Positions 17,641-26,289 of a DNA stretch of 64,000 nucleotides are shown here, one piece after another (the first letter of the stretch is position 1; each line of letters begins with the position of its first letter). The stretch is from Bacteroidales bacterium. GTDB taxonomy: Bacteria > Bacteroidota > Bacteroidia > Bacteroidales > FEN-979. Location of the stretch: the NCBI GenBank assembly GCA_030681475.1, contig JAUXWT010000090.1, forward strand, positions 26,342 through 90,341, in the 5' to 3' direction. Both the position numbers and the translations under genes were made by a program. The notes beneath the pieces are model-generated. The model saw nothing but the letters and a program-made list of their open reading frames with translations, ran no database searches and was not told the DNA's origin.

Positions 17641-18305
17641 TATGAAATGAAGGGGTTTTTATGCTTGACGATCCTGCCTTCGACAATAAAAATGACCGAT
17701 TCGGCAATGTTGGTCGAATATCCGGCGATGCGGTCAACCTGGGAAAGAATGATCAACAGGTTGGTCGCCACAACGATCACCTCTGTTTTATGCATCATCT
17801 CATCCAGTATCCGGGCTGAAACGGCCTCTACCTTTTCTTCAATGGCATTAGCTGAGAGGAAAATGTCTTTCACAAACACTGTGTTGCGTGTATGCAGGAT
17901 GTTTATGACATCTTTGACGATCAGATCGGCCATACTGGCCAGCTCATCCACGTGCAGTTCGGTCAGTATTTCCTTGTAATCACTGACTCCTTCTATTTTT
18001 TCGGATATATTTACTGCCAGGTCGCCCAACCGTTCAAGGTCGTTGTTCATCTTGAGCGCCGACATGATCAGCCGCAGATCTGTGGCCACCGGCTGGTTAA
18101 GGGCAAAGATCCGCTGGCATAACTTGTCTATCTTCACATCCAGTTTATCCACTTTGTTGTCCTGCTCAATAACCTGCCTTGCCAGTTCAAGGTTGCCGGT
18201 CAGCAAAGCATCCAGGGCGTTATGGATCTGTTCATACACCAGGCTTCCCATTTTAAGGATCCGATTATTTAGTTTCTCAAGTTCTTGTTCAAAATGCCGT
18301 TCCAT
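17640..18305 (-). CDS. phoU: Phosphate-transport regulator PhoU
   Basis: A 221-residue two-repeat helical-bundle protein that represses phosphate uptake and signalling, working at the PstB/sensor-kinase interface. The first metal-binding motif is normal (NDLERLGDLAVNI, about residues 77-90). The second reads DRIAGYSTNIAE where the family usually has ERIGDHATNIAE, so an acidic ligand is replaced by Gly and His by Tyr. The start MERHFEQELEKLN is family-typical. It is the last gene of the phosphate operon, 122 nt after pstB, with two REP-like hairpins in that gap. Confidence 0.93.
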   Translation of the reverse strand: MERHFEQELEKLNNRILKMGSLVYEQIHNALDALLTGNLELARQVIEQDNKVDKLDVKIDKLCQRIFALNQPVATDLRLIMSALKMNNDLERLGDLAVNISEKIEGVSDYKEILTELHVDELASMADLIVKDVINILHTRNTVFVKDIFLSANAIEEKVEAVSARILDEMMHKTEVIVVATNLLIILSQVDRIAGYSTNIAESVIFIVEGRIVKHKNPFIS

Positions 18306-18366
18306 ATGATTATTTTATTTTAATGGCAGTAGAATAAACATTAAATTAATTAATTTCTCTGAATTG

Positions 18367-18419
18367 CCCCTGGCTTCAGCCAGGGGATTGGATTACGCCT
18401 CACAACCGGGCTTTAGCCC
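18367..18419. repeat. Two REP-like hairpins in the pstB-phoU gap
   Basis: CCCCTGGCT / AGCCAGGGG (18367-18386, 2-nt loop) and GGGCT-TTA-GCCC (18408-18419). They resemble the common Bacteroidota intergenic theme of GGCTAAAGCC and GGCTGAAGCC. Their place between cotranscribed genes suggests message processing or partial termination rather than full termination. Confidence 0.6.
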
Positions 18420-18427
18420 AATAGAAT

Positions 18428-19186
18428 TTACCCGAACCGCCCGGTGATGTATTCTTCCGTATGTTTCTTATCAGGCGTAGTAAATATTTTCCTGGTCTTG
18501 CCAAATTCGATCAGCTCGCCCAGGTAAAAAAAGGCTGTAAGATCGCTGACACGGGCGGCCTGTTGCATGTTATGTGTTACAATGACAATGGTATAATCCT
18601 TTTTCAACTCAAATATCAATTCTTCGATCTTCGCTGTCGAGATCGGGTCCAGCGCGCTGGCCGGTTCATCCATCAGGATGATCTCAGGTTCCACCGCGAG
18701 GGTGCGGGCAATGCACATGCGCTGCTGCTGGCCCCCCGACAACCCCATGGCCGAATCGTGCAGCCGGTCTTTCACCTCTTCCCATATAAAGGCCTTTTGC
18801 AGCGACGATTCCACGATCCCTTCAAGGTCTGATTTTTTGTTAATTCCATTGATCCTGGGGCCATAAGCCACATTTTCGAAAATAGACTTGGCAAATGGGT
18901 TTGATTTCTGGAAAACCATTCCCACTTTTTTTCTGAGGTTCACCACATCGATCTGCTTGTCGTAGATGTTGACCGAGTCCACCAATACCTCCCCTGTGAT
19001 CCTCACACTGTCGATGAGGTCATTCATGCGGTTCAGGGTCCGGAGAAAGGTGGATTTCCCGCACCCCGACGGCCCGATGAAGGCAGTAACCTCCTTTTCG
19101 GGAATATCAAGGGAAATGGAATTCAACGCCATGTTGGCGCCGTAATACAGGGTTAAATCCCTTGTTTTGATTTTTATATCTTTCAT
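18428..19186 (-). CDS. pstB: Phosphate ABC transporter ATPase PstB
   Basis: A 252-residue ATPase that drives phosphate import. Walker A is GPSGCGKST (about residues 37-45), the signature is [16 protein letters not shown], Walker B is [13 protein letters not shown], and the H-loop is [16 protein letters not shown]. The family-specific [17 protein letters not shown] stretch and the end [10 protein letters not shown] are characteristic of PstB. It lies 57 nt after pstA, with a perfect hairpin in between. Length and ends are normal. Confidence 0.96.
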   Translation of the reverse strand: MKDIKIKTRDLTLYYGANMALNSISLDIPEKEVTAFIGPSGCGKSTFLRTLNRMNDLIDSVRITGEVLVDSVNIYDKQIDVVNLRKKVGMVFQKSNPFAKSIFENVAYGPRINGINKKSDLEGIVESSLQKAFIWEEVKDRLHDSAMGLSGGQQQRMCIARTLAVEPEIILMDEPASALDPISTAKIEELIFELKKDYTIVIVTHNMQQAARVSDLTAFFYLGELIEFGKTRKIFTTPDKKHTEEYITGRFG

Positions 19187-19205
19187 TCTTCAGCGTTCTT
19201 CATGT

Positions 19206-19238
19206 AAACCTTCCAGGTTTTAAAAACCTGGAAGGTTT
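19206..19238 (-). repeat. Perfect hairpin between pstA and pstB
   Basis: 16-bp arms AAACCTTCCAGGTTTT (19206-19221) and AAAACCTGGAAGGTTT (19223-19238) around a single base. It is the same sequence family as the hairpin ending phoU, placed inside the operon. It probably tunes the level of the downstream ATPase message. Confidence 0.65.
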
Positions 19239-19243
19239 TAATT

Positions 19244-20143
19244 TCATCTTGCTTTCCGGCGTAGTCTCGAGCGGATAATAACGGCTGCCAAATTTAAGGT
19301 AAATGTGAGCAGCAACAATACCATGGTCGTGGCAAACTGAATGGATAGGGATTCATCTACATTGGCCGACTGGGTAGCCATGATGTATATATGATATCCA
19401 AGGTTCATAAACTGGTCGCTCAGCGATGTGGGAAGCGTTGCCAGGTAATAGGCTGCCCCTGTAAACAGGATCGGGGCCACCTCTCCTGCGCCGCGGCTCA
19501 CCGCCAGTATCGTGCCGGTCATGATCCCCGACCGGGAGCCGGGGATGACGATCCGTTTTATCGTTTCCCACTTTGTAGCGCCAAGGGCGAGACTCGCTTC
19601 ACGCAATTCGCGGGGTACTGCGCGGATGGCCTCCTCAACAGATACGATCACCACGGGTAGTGTCAGCAAAGCCATGGTAAAGCTTGCCCACAGGATATTG
19701 GGCTGCCCCCACTTCAACTGGCCTCCGAGAAAAACATCATCCATGCCGGTCCCCACGAACTTGATGAAAAATCCTAACCCGAACAATCCGAAAATAATGG
19801 AGGGCACTGTCGCCAGGGTTCTTACGGCAAATCGTATGGATTGAGCAATTATTGAATTCTCACGGGCATATTCTGTCAGATAAACAGCAGTGATAGCTCC
19901 GAAAGGGACCGCGGCAATCGACATGATCAGCACCAGTAAGACCGTTCCGTAAATAGCCGGGAAGATACCCCCTTTCATCATTCCGTCTTCAGGAAAAGCA
20001 GTGAGAAATTCCCATGAAAATGTTCCCTTTCCACCATTGATGATCACCACCAGGAGGATTATGATCACCGCAATGATCAGGATGGCGGAAAATGCGGTTA
20101 AGCCGATGAATAACCCTCCGGTGATAGCGTTTTGTCTTCTCAT
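19244..20143 (-). CDS. pstA: Phosphate ABC transporter permease PstA
   Basis: A 299-residue inner-membrane permease with six predicted helices. The binding-protein-dependent transport motif is seen as EASLALGATKWETIKRIV (about residues 180-200), the EAA loop that docks on PstB. AVYLTEYARENS and PSIIFGLFGLGFF are PstA-type segments. Its ATG overlaps the pstC stop by 4 nt, so the two permeases are made together. Confidence 0.95.
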   Translation of the reverse strand: MRRQNAITGGLFIGLTAFSAILIIAVIIILLVVIINGGKGTFSWEFLTAFPEDGMMKGGIFPAIYGTVLLVLIMSIAAVPFGAITAVYLTEYARENSIIAQSIRFAVRTLATVPSIIFGLFGLGFFIKFVGTGMDDVFLGGQLKWGQPNILWASFTMALLTLPVVIVSVEEAIRAVPRELREASLALGATKWETIKRIVIPGSRSGIMTGTILAVSRGAGEVAPILFTGAAYYLATLPTSLSDQFMNLGYHIYIMATQSANVDESLSIQFATTMVLLLLTFTLNLAAVIIRSRLRRKAR

Positions 20144-21309
20144 GACTGTTTCCCCTGAAAACGTTTGACCAATTTCCCCTTCACGTAGAATTCAGCCAGG
20201 GCATTGAGGCTGAAGGTAAAGATAAAGAGCAGCGAACCTATCAGGAAAAGCACATTATAATGTGTATCGCCAAAAACGACCTCCGCCATCTCAGCGCCGA
20301 TGGTGGCAGCCAGGGTCCTTACCGATTCAAAGGGATTGACCGAAGTCAGCGCTGCATTTCCTGTGGCCATCAGGGCGATCATGGTCTCTCCGAAAACACG
20401 TCCGATGCCAAGCAGGATCGCGGCAAAAATTCCCGGTGTGGCTGCCGGGAGGGTCACGAATAAGGCAGTCTGCCAGCGCGAAGCGCCCAGCGCCAGACTG
20501 GCTTCTGTATAAGTTCGGGGCACCGCTGTAAGCGCATCCTCAGTGATGGTGAATATGATCGGTATAGCGGCAAGGGCCATGGCAACCCCACCAACGAACG
20601 CGTTAAGCCGGCCATCGTATCCGAAAATATCCTGAAAAAAACTTGCCATCACCATCAGGGCAAAAAAACCGATGACCACAGATGGAAATCCGGCCAGCAA
20701 TTCAATGGCCGGTTTGATAATTTCCCGCAACCAGTAAGGCGCAAAAGCGGCTGAAAAAAGGGCGGCCAGGATGGCGATAGGGGCCGCGAACAACATGGCG
20801 ATCAGTGTAATCTTTAAGGTGCCGACAAAAAGCGGGATCAAGCCATATCTTGGATTGTCGGAAACAGGCAGCCATTTCTTACCCAAAAGACTTTTTACGG
20901 TAGCTTTTTCCGATCCGTGATCACGGTTATCTTCCACCATGACCTGGTGATCCATCATCAGCGAATCTGCCTCGATCACCCCGTATTGCTCCTGCCCGGA
21001 TGCATTGACCGGCCCGGATGGTTCGAGACCATATTGCTCCTGGCCCAAAGCGTTGGTCGCCACATTCGTGTCACCACCGTATTGTTCCTGCTGTTGAACA
21101 TTTTCAATCTTTGCAGCATCTTTCTTCGTGGAAGCAAAAATGGGAAGGGACTCCTTGAAAACAAAGAAAAAGATCAGTACGATGATCGTGATCGATAAAA
21201 ACGCCACCCCTGTGATGATCTTCTCAGCAAGAAATTCCGATAACCTGAATCTCTTTTTCAATGACTCCCTGCTGAATACGAAGCCAGTTTTTTCTATTGG
21301 TTCTTTCAT
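20140..21309 (-). CDS. pstC: Phosphate ABC transporter permease PstC with repeat insert
   Basis: A 389-residue permease, longer than the usual 290-330. The core is standard: GTLKITLIAMLFAAPIAILA, PSVVIGFFALMVMASFF, the EAA loop EASLALGASRWQTALFV, and the FGETMIALMATGN segment. The extra length lies between helix 1 and the core (about residues 68-130). It contains three spaced QEQYG motifs in a degenerate 16-residue repeat, then an acidic stretch. By topology this loop faces the periplasm, where PstS docks. It lies 12 nt after pstS and overlaps pstA by 4 nt. Confidence 0.94.
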   Translation of the reverse strand: MKEPIEKTGFVFSRESLKKRFRLSEFLAEKIITGVAFLSITIIVLIFFFVFKESLPIFASTKKDAAKIENVQQQEQYGGDTNVATNALGQEQYGLEPSGPVNASGQEQYGVIEADSLMMDHQVMVEDNRDHGSEKATVKSLLGKKWLPVSDNPRYGLIPLFVGTLKITLIAMLFAAPIAILAALFSAAFAPYWLREIIKPAIELLAGFPSVVIGFFALMVMASFFQDIFGYDGRLNAFVGGVAMALAAIPIIFTITEDALTAVPRTYTEASLALGASRWQTALFVTLPAATPGIFAAILLGIGRVFGETMIALMATGNAALTSVNPFESVRTLAATIGAEMAEVVFGDTHYNVLFLIGSLLFIFTFSLNALAEFYVKGKLVKRFQGKQS

Positions 21310-21321
21310 TTACAATCAAAC

Positions 21322-22161
21322 CTATCGTACCGGGAAATATCCAACCTCTGCCACCAGTTTCTGTCCTTCAGCGCTGAGGATCCAGTCAATATACGCCTTC
21401 ATCTCTCCTGTTGGCCTGTTTCTCAGATACATATATAAATAACGGGCGATCGGGTATTGCCCGCTTTTCACGGTCTCTGTATCGGCAATATATGCCGGAC
21501 TCTTGTCATCTTTTTTCACTGCACAATGTTTCACGCCGGCAGCATAGGCGGCCCCGCCGTAGCCAATCCCAAATTTATCTTTCGAAATGGCATTCACAAC
21601 AGCGGCTGTGCCTGGTAATGTCTGGCACCTGGCGGCATAATCAGCTTTGACAACATGGTCCTTAAAAAAGACATAGGTTCCGGAACTGTTCTCCCGACCG
21701 TACAATTTGATATCCTGATCGGGTCCGCCGACTTCTTTCCAGTTGCTCGTTTTTCCCGAGAAGATGTTACTCAATTGTTTTAGTGATAATTCCTTAACCG
21801 GGTTTGATTCATGTAAAAAAATGGTAATGCCATCCTTGGCGCAGCGAATCTCCACCCCAAGAGAAGCATAACGGTCTTTCAGTTTATCCATTTCCGATTG
21901 TTTCATCGAACGGCTTGCATTGCAGATATCGGTGGCGCCATTGATAAGGGCGGCGATGCCGGTACCGGAACCTCCTCCGGTTACCTGGATGACTGCTCCC
22001 GGGTGTGATTTCATATAAACTTCAGCCCATTTCTGAGCAAGGATCACCATGGTATCTGAACCCTTTACCGTTATTTTTTCAGGAGCGGGCATAAAGGCGA
22101 AACTCAGCAAGGCAATCATTATGATTGCTGCCATTCCAATTTTTGTTTTCAACTTTTTCAT
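21322..22161 (-). CDS. pstS: Phosphate-binding protein PstS
   Basis: A 279-residue periplasmic binding protein with a signal peptide (IGMAAIIMIALLSFAFMPAP). Phosphate-site segments are evident: KGSDTMVILAQKWAE, GGGSGTGIAALINGATDICN with its SRSMK continuation, and GRENSSGTYVFFKDHV, which supplies the Arg/Asp/Ser/Thr ligand set of the family. It delivers phosphate to PstCA. It lies about 107 nt after the porin gene, with a 16-bp-stem hairpin in that gap, and is followed directly by pstC. Confidence 0.94.
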   Translation of the reverse strand: MKKLKTKIGMAAIIMIALLSFAFMPAPEKITVKGSDTMVILAQKWAEVYMKSHPGAVIQVTGGGSGTGIAALINGATDICNASRSMKQSEMDKLKDRYASLGVEIRCAKDGITIFLHESNPVKELSLKQLSNIFSGKTSNWKEVGGPDQDIKLYGRENSSGTYVFFKDHVVKADYAARCQTLPGTAAVVNAISKDKFGIGYGGAAYAAGVKHCAVKKDDKSPAYIADTETVKSGQYPIARYLYMYLRNRPTGEMKAYIDWILSAEGQKLVAEVGYFPVR

Positions 22162-22215
22162 ACTTTTTATTTTTTAAAATTACTTTTTTTTTTACTTCTT
22201 TGGTCTATCTTTTAG

Positions 22216-22256
22216 GAGGGTGTCTCAAAAGTCCTTTAACCTTTTGAGCCACCCTC
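22216..22256 (-). repeat. Hairpin between porin and pstS genes
   Basis: Arms GAGGGTGTCTCAAAAG (22216-22231) and CTTTTGAGCCACCCTC (22241-22256), 16 bp with one mismatch and a 9-nt loop. It is related to the outer arms of the repeat at 10711-10883. There is no U-run after it on the minus strand, so it is more likely a stabilising or attenuating structure than a full terminator. Confidence 0.6.
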
Positions 22257-22268
22257 TTGGGGTGGAGT

Positions 22269-23717
22269 TCAGAACTTCGCCTGCAACCGCAGGGTCAGTA
22301 TGTTTTGTTTGATCAGATTCATCGGGATCTCATAAGCAAGCATGATTTTAATGTTATCATCAAAATAATAGCTATAGGCCAACGTAATGGTCTGGTACTT
22401 GATATCACCGGCGCCACTTTTCAAACTGTTGCTGACGATTGTTTTTGTCGGTGTGTTCGTTGCAATAACAGGATCGGTACCAACATAGGTGAAATTATTG
22501 GTTGTAACGGTCTTTACACCGGCATCCCATTTGGCAATACCGATCTGGTCTGATGCAACCTTGGTGTTGGGATCGTAATAGTCATAGCGAACCGCTACCT
22601 GATGGCGCTTCCCGATATTTTTGATCAGGTAAATATAATAACCGCTGAAACTTTTTTCAATGGCCGGCCGGCTGTTTGTGGTGTTTGTAGTAAGCGTGGT
22701 CAGGGTGAGTGTGTCATTTTTCAGCGCAGAGGTCATTGGACTTACAACGCTTGCTTTGGCCGAATAGCCTGGTGTTCCATTTACCCCGAAGATATATTCG
22801 CCTTTAAGGGCAAGACCACCTAGAAAGTCAAAATACAACTGACCCTCAAACCCTACCCAGTTTTTCCTGATCAGTTTACCGGTATTATCAACTGCTTTAT
22901 TATAGGTATAGTCTGCGTTGAGCACATCCATGGTATTGGCCTTGATCTTGCCATAATAGCCATGTGCGCCGATGCCCAGTGCGCCGATCTGTCCGAGTTT
23001 GAAAGTATAGGTTACGCGCCCCATGAAATCTTTATGATTGTCAAAGTCATTGTTTTCGGGGTTGATATTGTTGCCGGAAGCATCGGGAATGGTAAGGCCG
23101 TCGTTGCCGTTAAACAAAGCCAGTTGGATTTTCAAGGGCACTGATGGAGGCGCTATCTCCAGTTTGGCGCCAATGGCGCGTTCGTCGGGATAAATGGCAC
23201 GGATCACGCGCGAACGCTCAGGAACTTCCCGGCTGCTGGAGGAATATTCAACTTCATAGGCGGGTCTGTTGAATCTCCCCGCCCATAATGAGAAGGTCTT
23301 CAACCATCGGTCGTTCAATTGAACATAGGCGTCTTTCAGTACAAATTTGCCAAAGGTGAAATCGGGTTGTAATACGAATGCGACCCCATCGGTGGGGGCA
23401 TACTGAAATTTGACCCTCACCCTGCGCAGCATGAATATGTTATCGGAAGAAACACTGGATGCTTCATAATGCAGGAACTGAGCCTGGATATATCCGGACA
23501 ATTTGATCTTGGTTAGTTTAGCCAGGTCTGCCTCCGCATTCGAAATCCGCTCTTCAACACCACTGATCTTATCTCTCAGGGTGCCAACGTTTTCTTTAAG
23601 GGTATCCTGTTCTTTTTTAAGGTCACTGACCTGGACCTGCGCCAGAATTCCAGTTGAAAGAACCAGCATCGGGATTATCAATACGAGGATCAAAAGAATT
23701 TTCGTGACTTTTTTCAT
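22269..23717 (-). CDS. OprO/OprP-type phosphate porin with N-terminal coiled coil
   Basis: A 482-residue outer-membrane porin. A signal peptide (KILLILVLIIPMLVLSTGIL) is followed by a short coiled coil (about residues 28-70: LKKEQDTLKENVGTLRDKI and EERISNAEADLAKL) expected to form a trimeric periplasmic stalk. The polyselective O/P barrel then starts at KLSGYIQAQF, with FMLRRVRVKFQYAPTDGVAF and LWAGRFNRPAYEVEYSSSS as family hallmarks. It ends in LRLQAKF with a terminal Phe. Being first in the pst operon behind a Pho-box-like array supports phosphate uptake across the outer membrane. Confidence 0.9.
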   Translation of the reverse strand: MKKVTKILLILVLIIPMLVLSTGILAQVQVSDLKKEQDTLKENVGTLRDKISGVEERISNAEADLAKLTKIKLSGYIQAQFLHYEASSVSSDNIFMLRRVRVKFQYAPTDGVAFVLQPDFTFGKFVLKDAYVQLNDRWLKTFSLWAGRFNRPAYEVEYSSSSREVPERSRVIRAIYPDERAIGAKLEIAPPSVPLKIQLALFNGNDGLTIPDASGNNINPENNDFDNHKDFMGRVTYTFKLGQIGALGIGAHGYYGKIKANTMDVLNADYTYNKAVDNTGKLIRKNWVGFEGQLYFDFLGGLALKGEYIFGVNGTPGYSAKASVVSPMTSALKNDTLTLTTLTTNTTNSRPAIEKSFSGYYIYLIKNIGKRHQVAVRYDYYDPNTKVASDQIGIAKWDAGVKTVTTNNFTYVGTDPVIATNTPTKTIVSNSLKSGAGDIKYQTITLAYSYYFDDNIKIMLAYEIPMNLIKQNILTLRLQAKF

Positions 23718-23739
23718 TTAATTGGGTTTTAATTTGTGG

Positions 23740-23747
23740 CAAAGGTA
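23740..23747 (-). promoter_or_regulatory. -7 element for the porin-pst-phoU operon
   Basis: TACCTTTG on the minus strand, 22 nt before the porin ATG (23717); exact TAnnTTTG match. No TTTG is present at the -33 spacing. Instead the edge of an 11-bp repeat array lies 20 bp upstream, as expected for an activator-dependent promoter. Confidence 0.6.
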
Positions 23748-23767
23748 TCTCACCCTTTTACAGGCCA

Positions 23768-23811
23768 TGTTAACAAATGATTACCATAAGGTTAAATAAT
23801 TGTTAACAAAT
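23768..23811 (-). promoter_or_regulatory. Pho-box-like array of four 11-bp-phased direct repeats
   Basis: On the plus strand, 7-bp units start every 11 bp: TGTTAAC (23768), GATTACC (23779), GGTTAAA (23790), TGTTAAC (23801). They are separated by 4-bp AT-only spacers AAAT, ATAA, TAAT and AAAT. The 7+4 layout is that of PhoB boxes in proteobacteria, and the TTAAC core recalls the cyanobacterial Pho box. It ends 20 bp upstream of the -7 element of the phosphate porin/pst operon. A PhoB-like activator site is inferred; no phoB gene is in this window. Confidence 0.6.
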
Positions 23812-23852
23812 AAAATAAATCAGAACCTGAGTATGGTGTTGAAAAACCTGAA

Positions 23853-26225
23853 CTACTTAACCGAAGTCAGGAATATAATGGTAAACGAGGCTCCCGGATT
23901 ATTGGTAACAATTAAGTTCGCCTCAATCTGGCTGCAAAGGATCTGCACCACCTGCAACCCCATTGTCTTGAACTGGTCAAGTTTAACACCATCAGGCATG
24001 CCAATGCCATCATCCTGCAACTTCAAAGTATTGATTCCAGTTTGAGGATCAATGCTGAAACTGATCCCTATTTTTCCTGCCCGCCCTTCCGGGAATGCAT
24101 GCTTGTATGTATTACTTAAAATCTCATTGATGATCAATCCAAGGGGAATAGATGTTTCAATATTCAACACGACTTCATCTGCTTCAACGGTCAGTTCAAC
24201 ATCACGGCGATTGTAGGTACCTGCGATGACCGAGGCGAGCGACCGGAGGTATCCCGGAAATGATATCTTCTCAAAATCTGTTGACCGGTATAACATTTCG
24301 TGCACAAGCGACATGGTGCGTATGCGCAACTGCAAATTTGTCAATGATTGCAACACCTCCTGGTTTTTTGTCTGAGACATCTGCATGTTGATCAGGCTGA
24401 CAAGTATGGCGAAATTATTCTTCACCCGGTGATGAATTTCCTTCAGCAGATTTTCTTTTTGTTTAGTTCCTTCCATGATTTCCAACTCTTTAGTTTTACG
24501 TTCCTGAATGTCGCGTGTAACTCCGACCACCCCCTTGAAATCACCATTGATCGGATCGAACAATGGATTCAAAATCGATTCAACCCAAAAAATAGTACCA
24601 TCCTTTTTTAATGCCTGATAAGCAAATTGTTGCGAAGACCGTGATTCCAGCATTTCGCTGAACTTTGACTCGGAATATGCATGATAATCGGGGTGTGTAA
24701 GGTCATAAGATGATTTTGTGATAATTTCTTCGGGTTCATACCCATATACCGTTACTGAAGCCGGTGAGGCATAGACCCTGTTCCTGTTGGAATCCATGTG
24801 GGTGATAAAATCCATTGAATTATCAGTGATAAATTTATACTGGCGTTCGCGTTCGCGGGTTTGCACATTAGCAGCTTCACGTTCCCTGATTTCATCCGAT
24901 AACTGGTCATTGAGTTCCTCTCTCTGTTGCCTTACCCGGCTTATATATAACCATAAATATATGAAAGCAAACATGGAAAGGCCTGCAATGACCATCAAGA
25001 CCTGTAGAACAATATATTGATAATCGTCGTAATTCGCCTTCAGGGATAGAATTTCGTACCTCCTGGCAATCGTCTTCCCTGACCTCTCCACCCGCTGAAG
25101 CTTTTGGTTTGCTTCAAGAATCGCAATATTGTTCCGGTTCCGCTCACGGCTGATATCATCATGAATGGCGTAATACCGCGCATAATAATCCATGGCTTTC
25201 TTGTAATTTCCATGGCGGAGGTAGAAGTGATATACATGACGATATCCGCTTTCGATCATGTTTTTACGGCCGAACCGTTGTGCAATGTTTAAACCTGAAT
25301 CCAGGTACAGTTTCCCGGATTCTGAATTTCCAAGGTTATAATAATCTCCGGCTATATTAATCAATGAACTGCCAATAGATATATATGCATGGCCTCGCTG
25401 TCGAAATTCGAGCGCTTTCAGATTGTACTTCAGAGAAGTGCGGTAATCACCTTTCTTGTCATAAATGTGGCCGATGCGCGTAAACAGGACGCCCATAAAC
25501 TCGTTGTCGGATGTATCTGCTTCCTGAAGTAACTGGTTAAAAAAAATCAAACCCTCGTCTATTCTGTTCGTATCCAGGGACAAACTTCCGATATAGTTCC
25601 GTAGCCTCAACTCCCCTTTCCTCTCCCTTGCCGTTTGAAATAATCCCAGCGCCTTGTTGAAATAATATATCGTCGTCTCACGATCACTCATCGATTGATA
25701 GGTCAGCGCCATGTGCTCATACAATTTCCCCTTAAGTGATATGTCGGATGTTTTATTGAGAAGCTTTGCGCCCTGTTGAAGATAGTTCAGCGACGTTTCA
25801 TGGTTTTTGAGGTTGCGGTGAATCCTTCCAATATTTATTAATGCATTCGCTTCGCCTGCTGTATCCCCGGATACCTGGAAATTTTTCGTGGCAGCAAGAT
25901 ATTGTTCATGTGCCTGGATGAATTTATTTTTCCCTTCATAATAATCTCCCATCATCATCCTGACAATTGCCTTCAGGCTGTCGTTTTTTTCGAGTATCGC
26001 ACCCTTGAATGCCGATACAAGGTAACTGAATGATTTTTGAGGCAGTTTGTCTTTGATCAGTTCTGCTATTTCAAGATACACTCCGATTTTTTGAACCTGG
26101 GTTTCGTGGGGTTTCACACGAAACAAACTGTCACGAACACACCTGTCTAAAGGGGTATTCTGTGCGAACAACTGAAAAGAAACAAGACCAAAAAAAATCG
26201 TGGCGGCGAGAAAACACTTCAGCAT
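23853..26225 (-). CDS. TPR-PAS-HisKA_2 sensor histidine kinase
   Basis: A 790-residue sensor. A signal peptide (CFLAATIFFGLVSFQLFAQ) precedes a periplasmic array of TPR-like helices (about residues 55-385, e.g. EANALINIGRIHRNLKNHE). One membrane helix follows (about 404-428, ending FAFIYLWLYI), then a coiled coil, a PAS domain (about 465-590, SPASVTVYGYEPEEII) and a HisKA_2 domain with phospho-acceptor His near 597 in KEIHHRVKNNFAIL. A HATPase closes it (NEILSNTYKHAFPEG, LQDDGIGMP). Such kinases usually signal to separate receiver-only or output proteins; no partner gene is adjacent. It lies upstream of the phosphate operon but has its own promoter, so a link to phosphate is unproven. Confidence 0.92.
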   Translation of the reverse strand: MLKCFLAATIFFGLVSFQLFAQNTPLDRCVRDSLFRVKPHETQVQKIGVYLEIAELIKDKLPQKSFSYLVSAFKGAILEKNDSLKAIVRMMMGDYYEGKNKFIQAHEQYLAATKNFQVSGDTAGEANALINIGRIHRNLKNHETSLNYLQQGAKLLNKTSDISLKGKLYEHMALTYQSMSDRETTIYYFNKALGLFQTARERKGELRLRNYIGSLSLDTNRIDEGLIFFNQLLQEADTSDNEFMGVLFTRIGHIYDKKGDYRTSLKYNLKALEFRQRGHAYISIGSSLINIAGDYYNLGNSESGKLYLDSGLNIAQRFGRKNMIESGYRHVYHFYLRHGNYKKAMDYYARYYAIHDDISRERNRNNIAILEANQKLQRVERSGKTIARRYEILSLKANYDDYQYIVLQVLMVIAGLSMFAFIYLWLYISRVRQQREELNDQLSDEIREREAANVQTRERERQYKFITDNSMDFITHMDSNRNRVYASPASVTVYGYEPEEIITKSSYDLTHPDYHAYSESKFSEMLESRSSQQFAYQALKKDGTIFWVESILNPLFDPINGDFKGVVGVTRDIQERKTKELEIMEGTKQKENLLKEIHHRVKNNFAILVSLINMQMSQTKNQEVLQSLTNLQLRIRTMSLVHEMLYRSTDFEKISFPGYLRSLASVIAGTYNRRDVELTVEADEVVLNIETSIPLGLIINEILSNTYKHAFPEGRAGKIGISFSIDPQTGINTLKLQDDGIGMPDGVKLDQFKTMGLQVVQILCSQIEANLIVTNNPGASFTIIFLTSVK

Positions 26226-26247
26226 ATAAAGGTGTCATCTTTGCGAT

Positions 26248-26255
26248 CAAAGATA
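26248..26255 (-). promoter_or_regulatory. -7 element for the sensor kinase
   Basis: TATCTTTG on the minus strand, 22 nt before the ATG (26225). It overlaps a palindrome ATCTTT-GCGATC-AAAGAT that could be an operator or chance. Confidence 0.5.
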
Positions 26256-26289
26256 TAACAAATATTGTACATTTTTACCATTAAAACAT

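Noticed and set aside
22216..22256. The porin-pstS hairpin as a full intrinsic terminator
   Set aside because: No U-run follows it on the transcribed strand and pstS has no separate promoter element that I could recognise.
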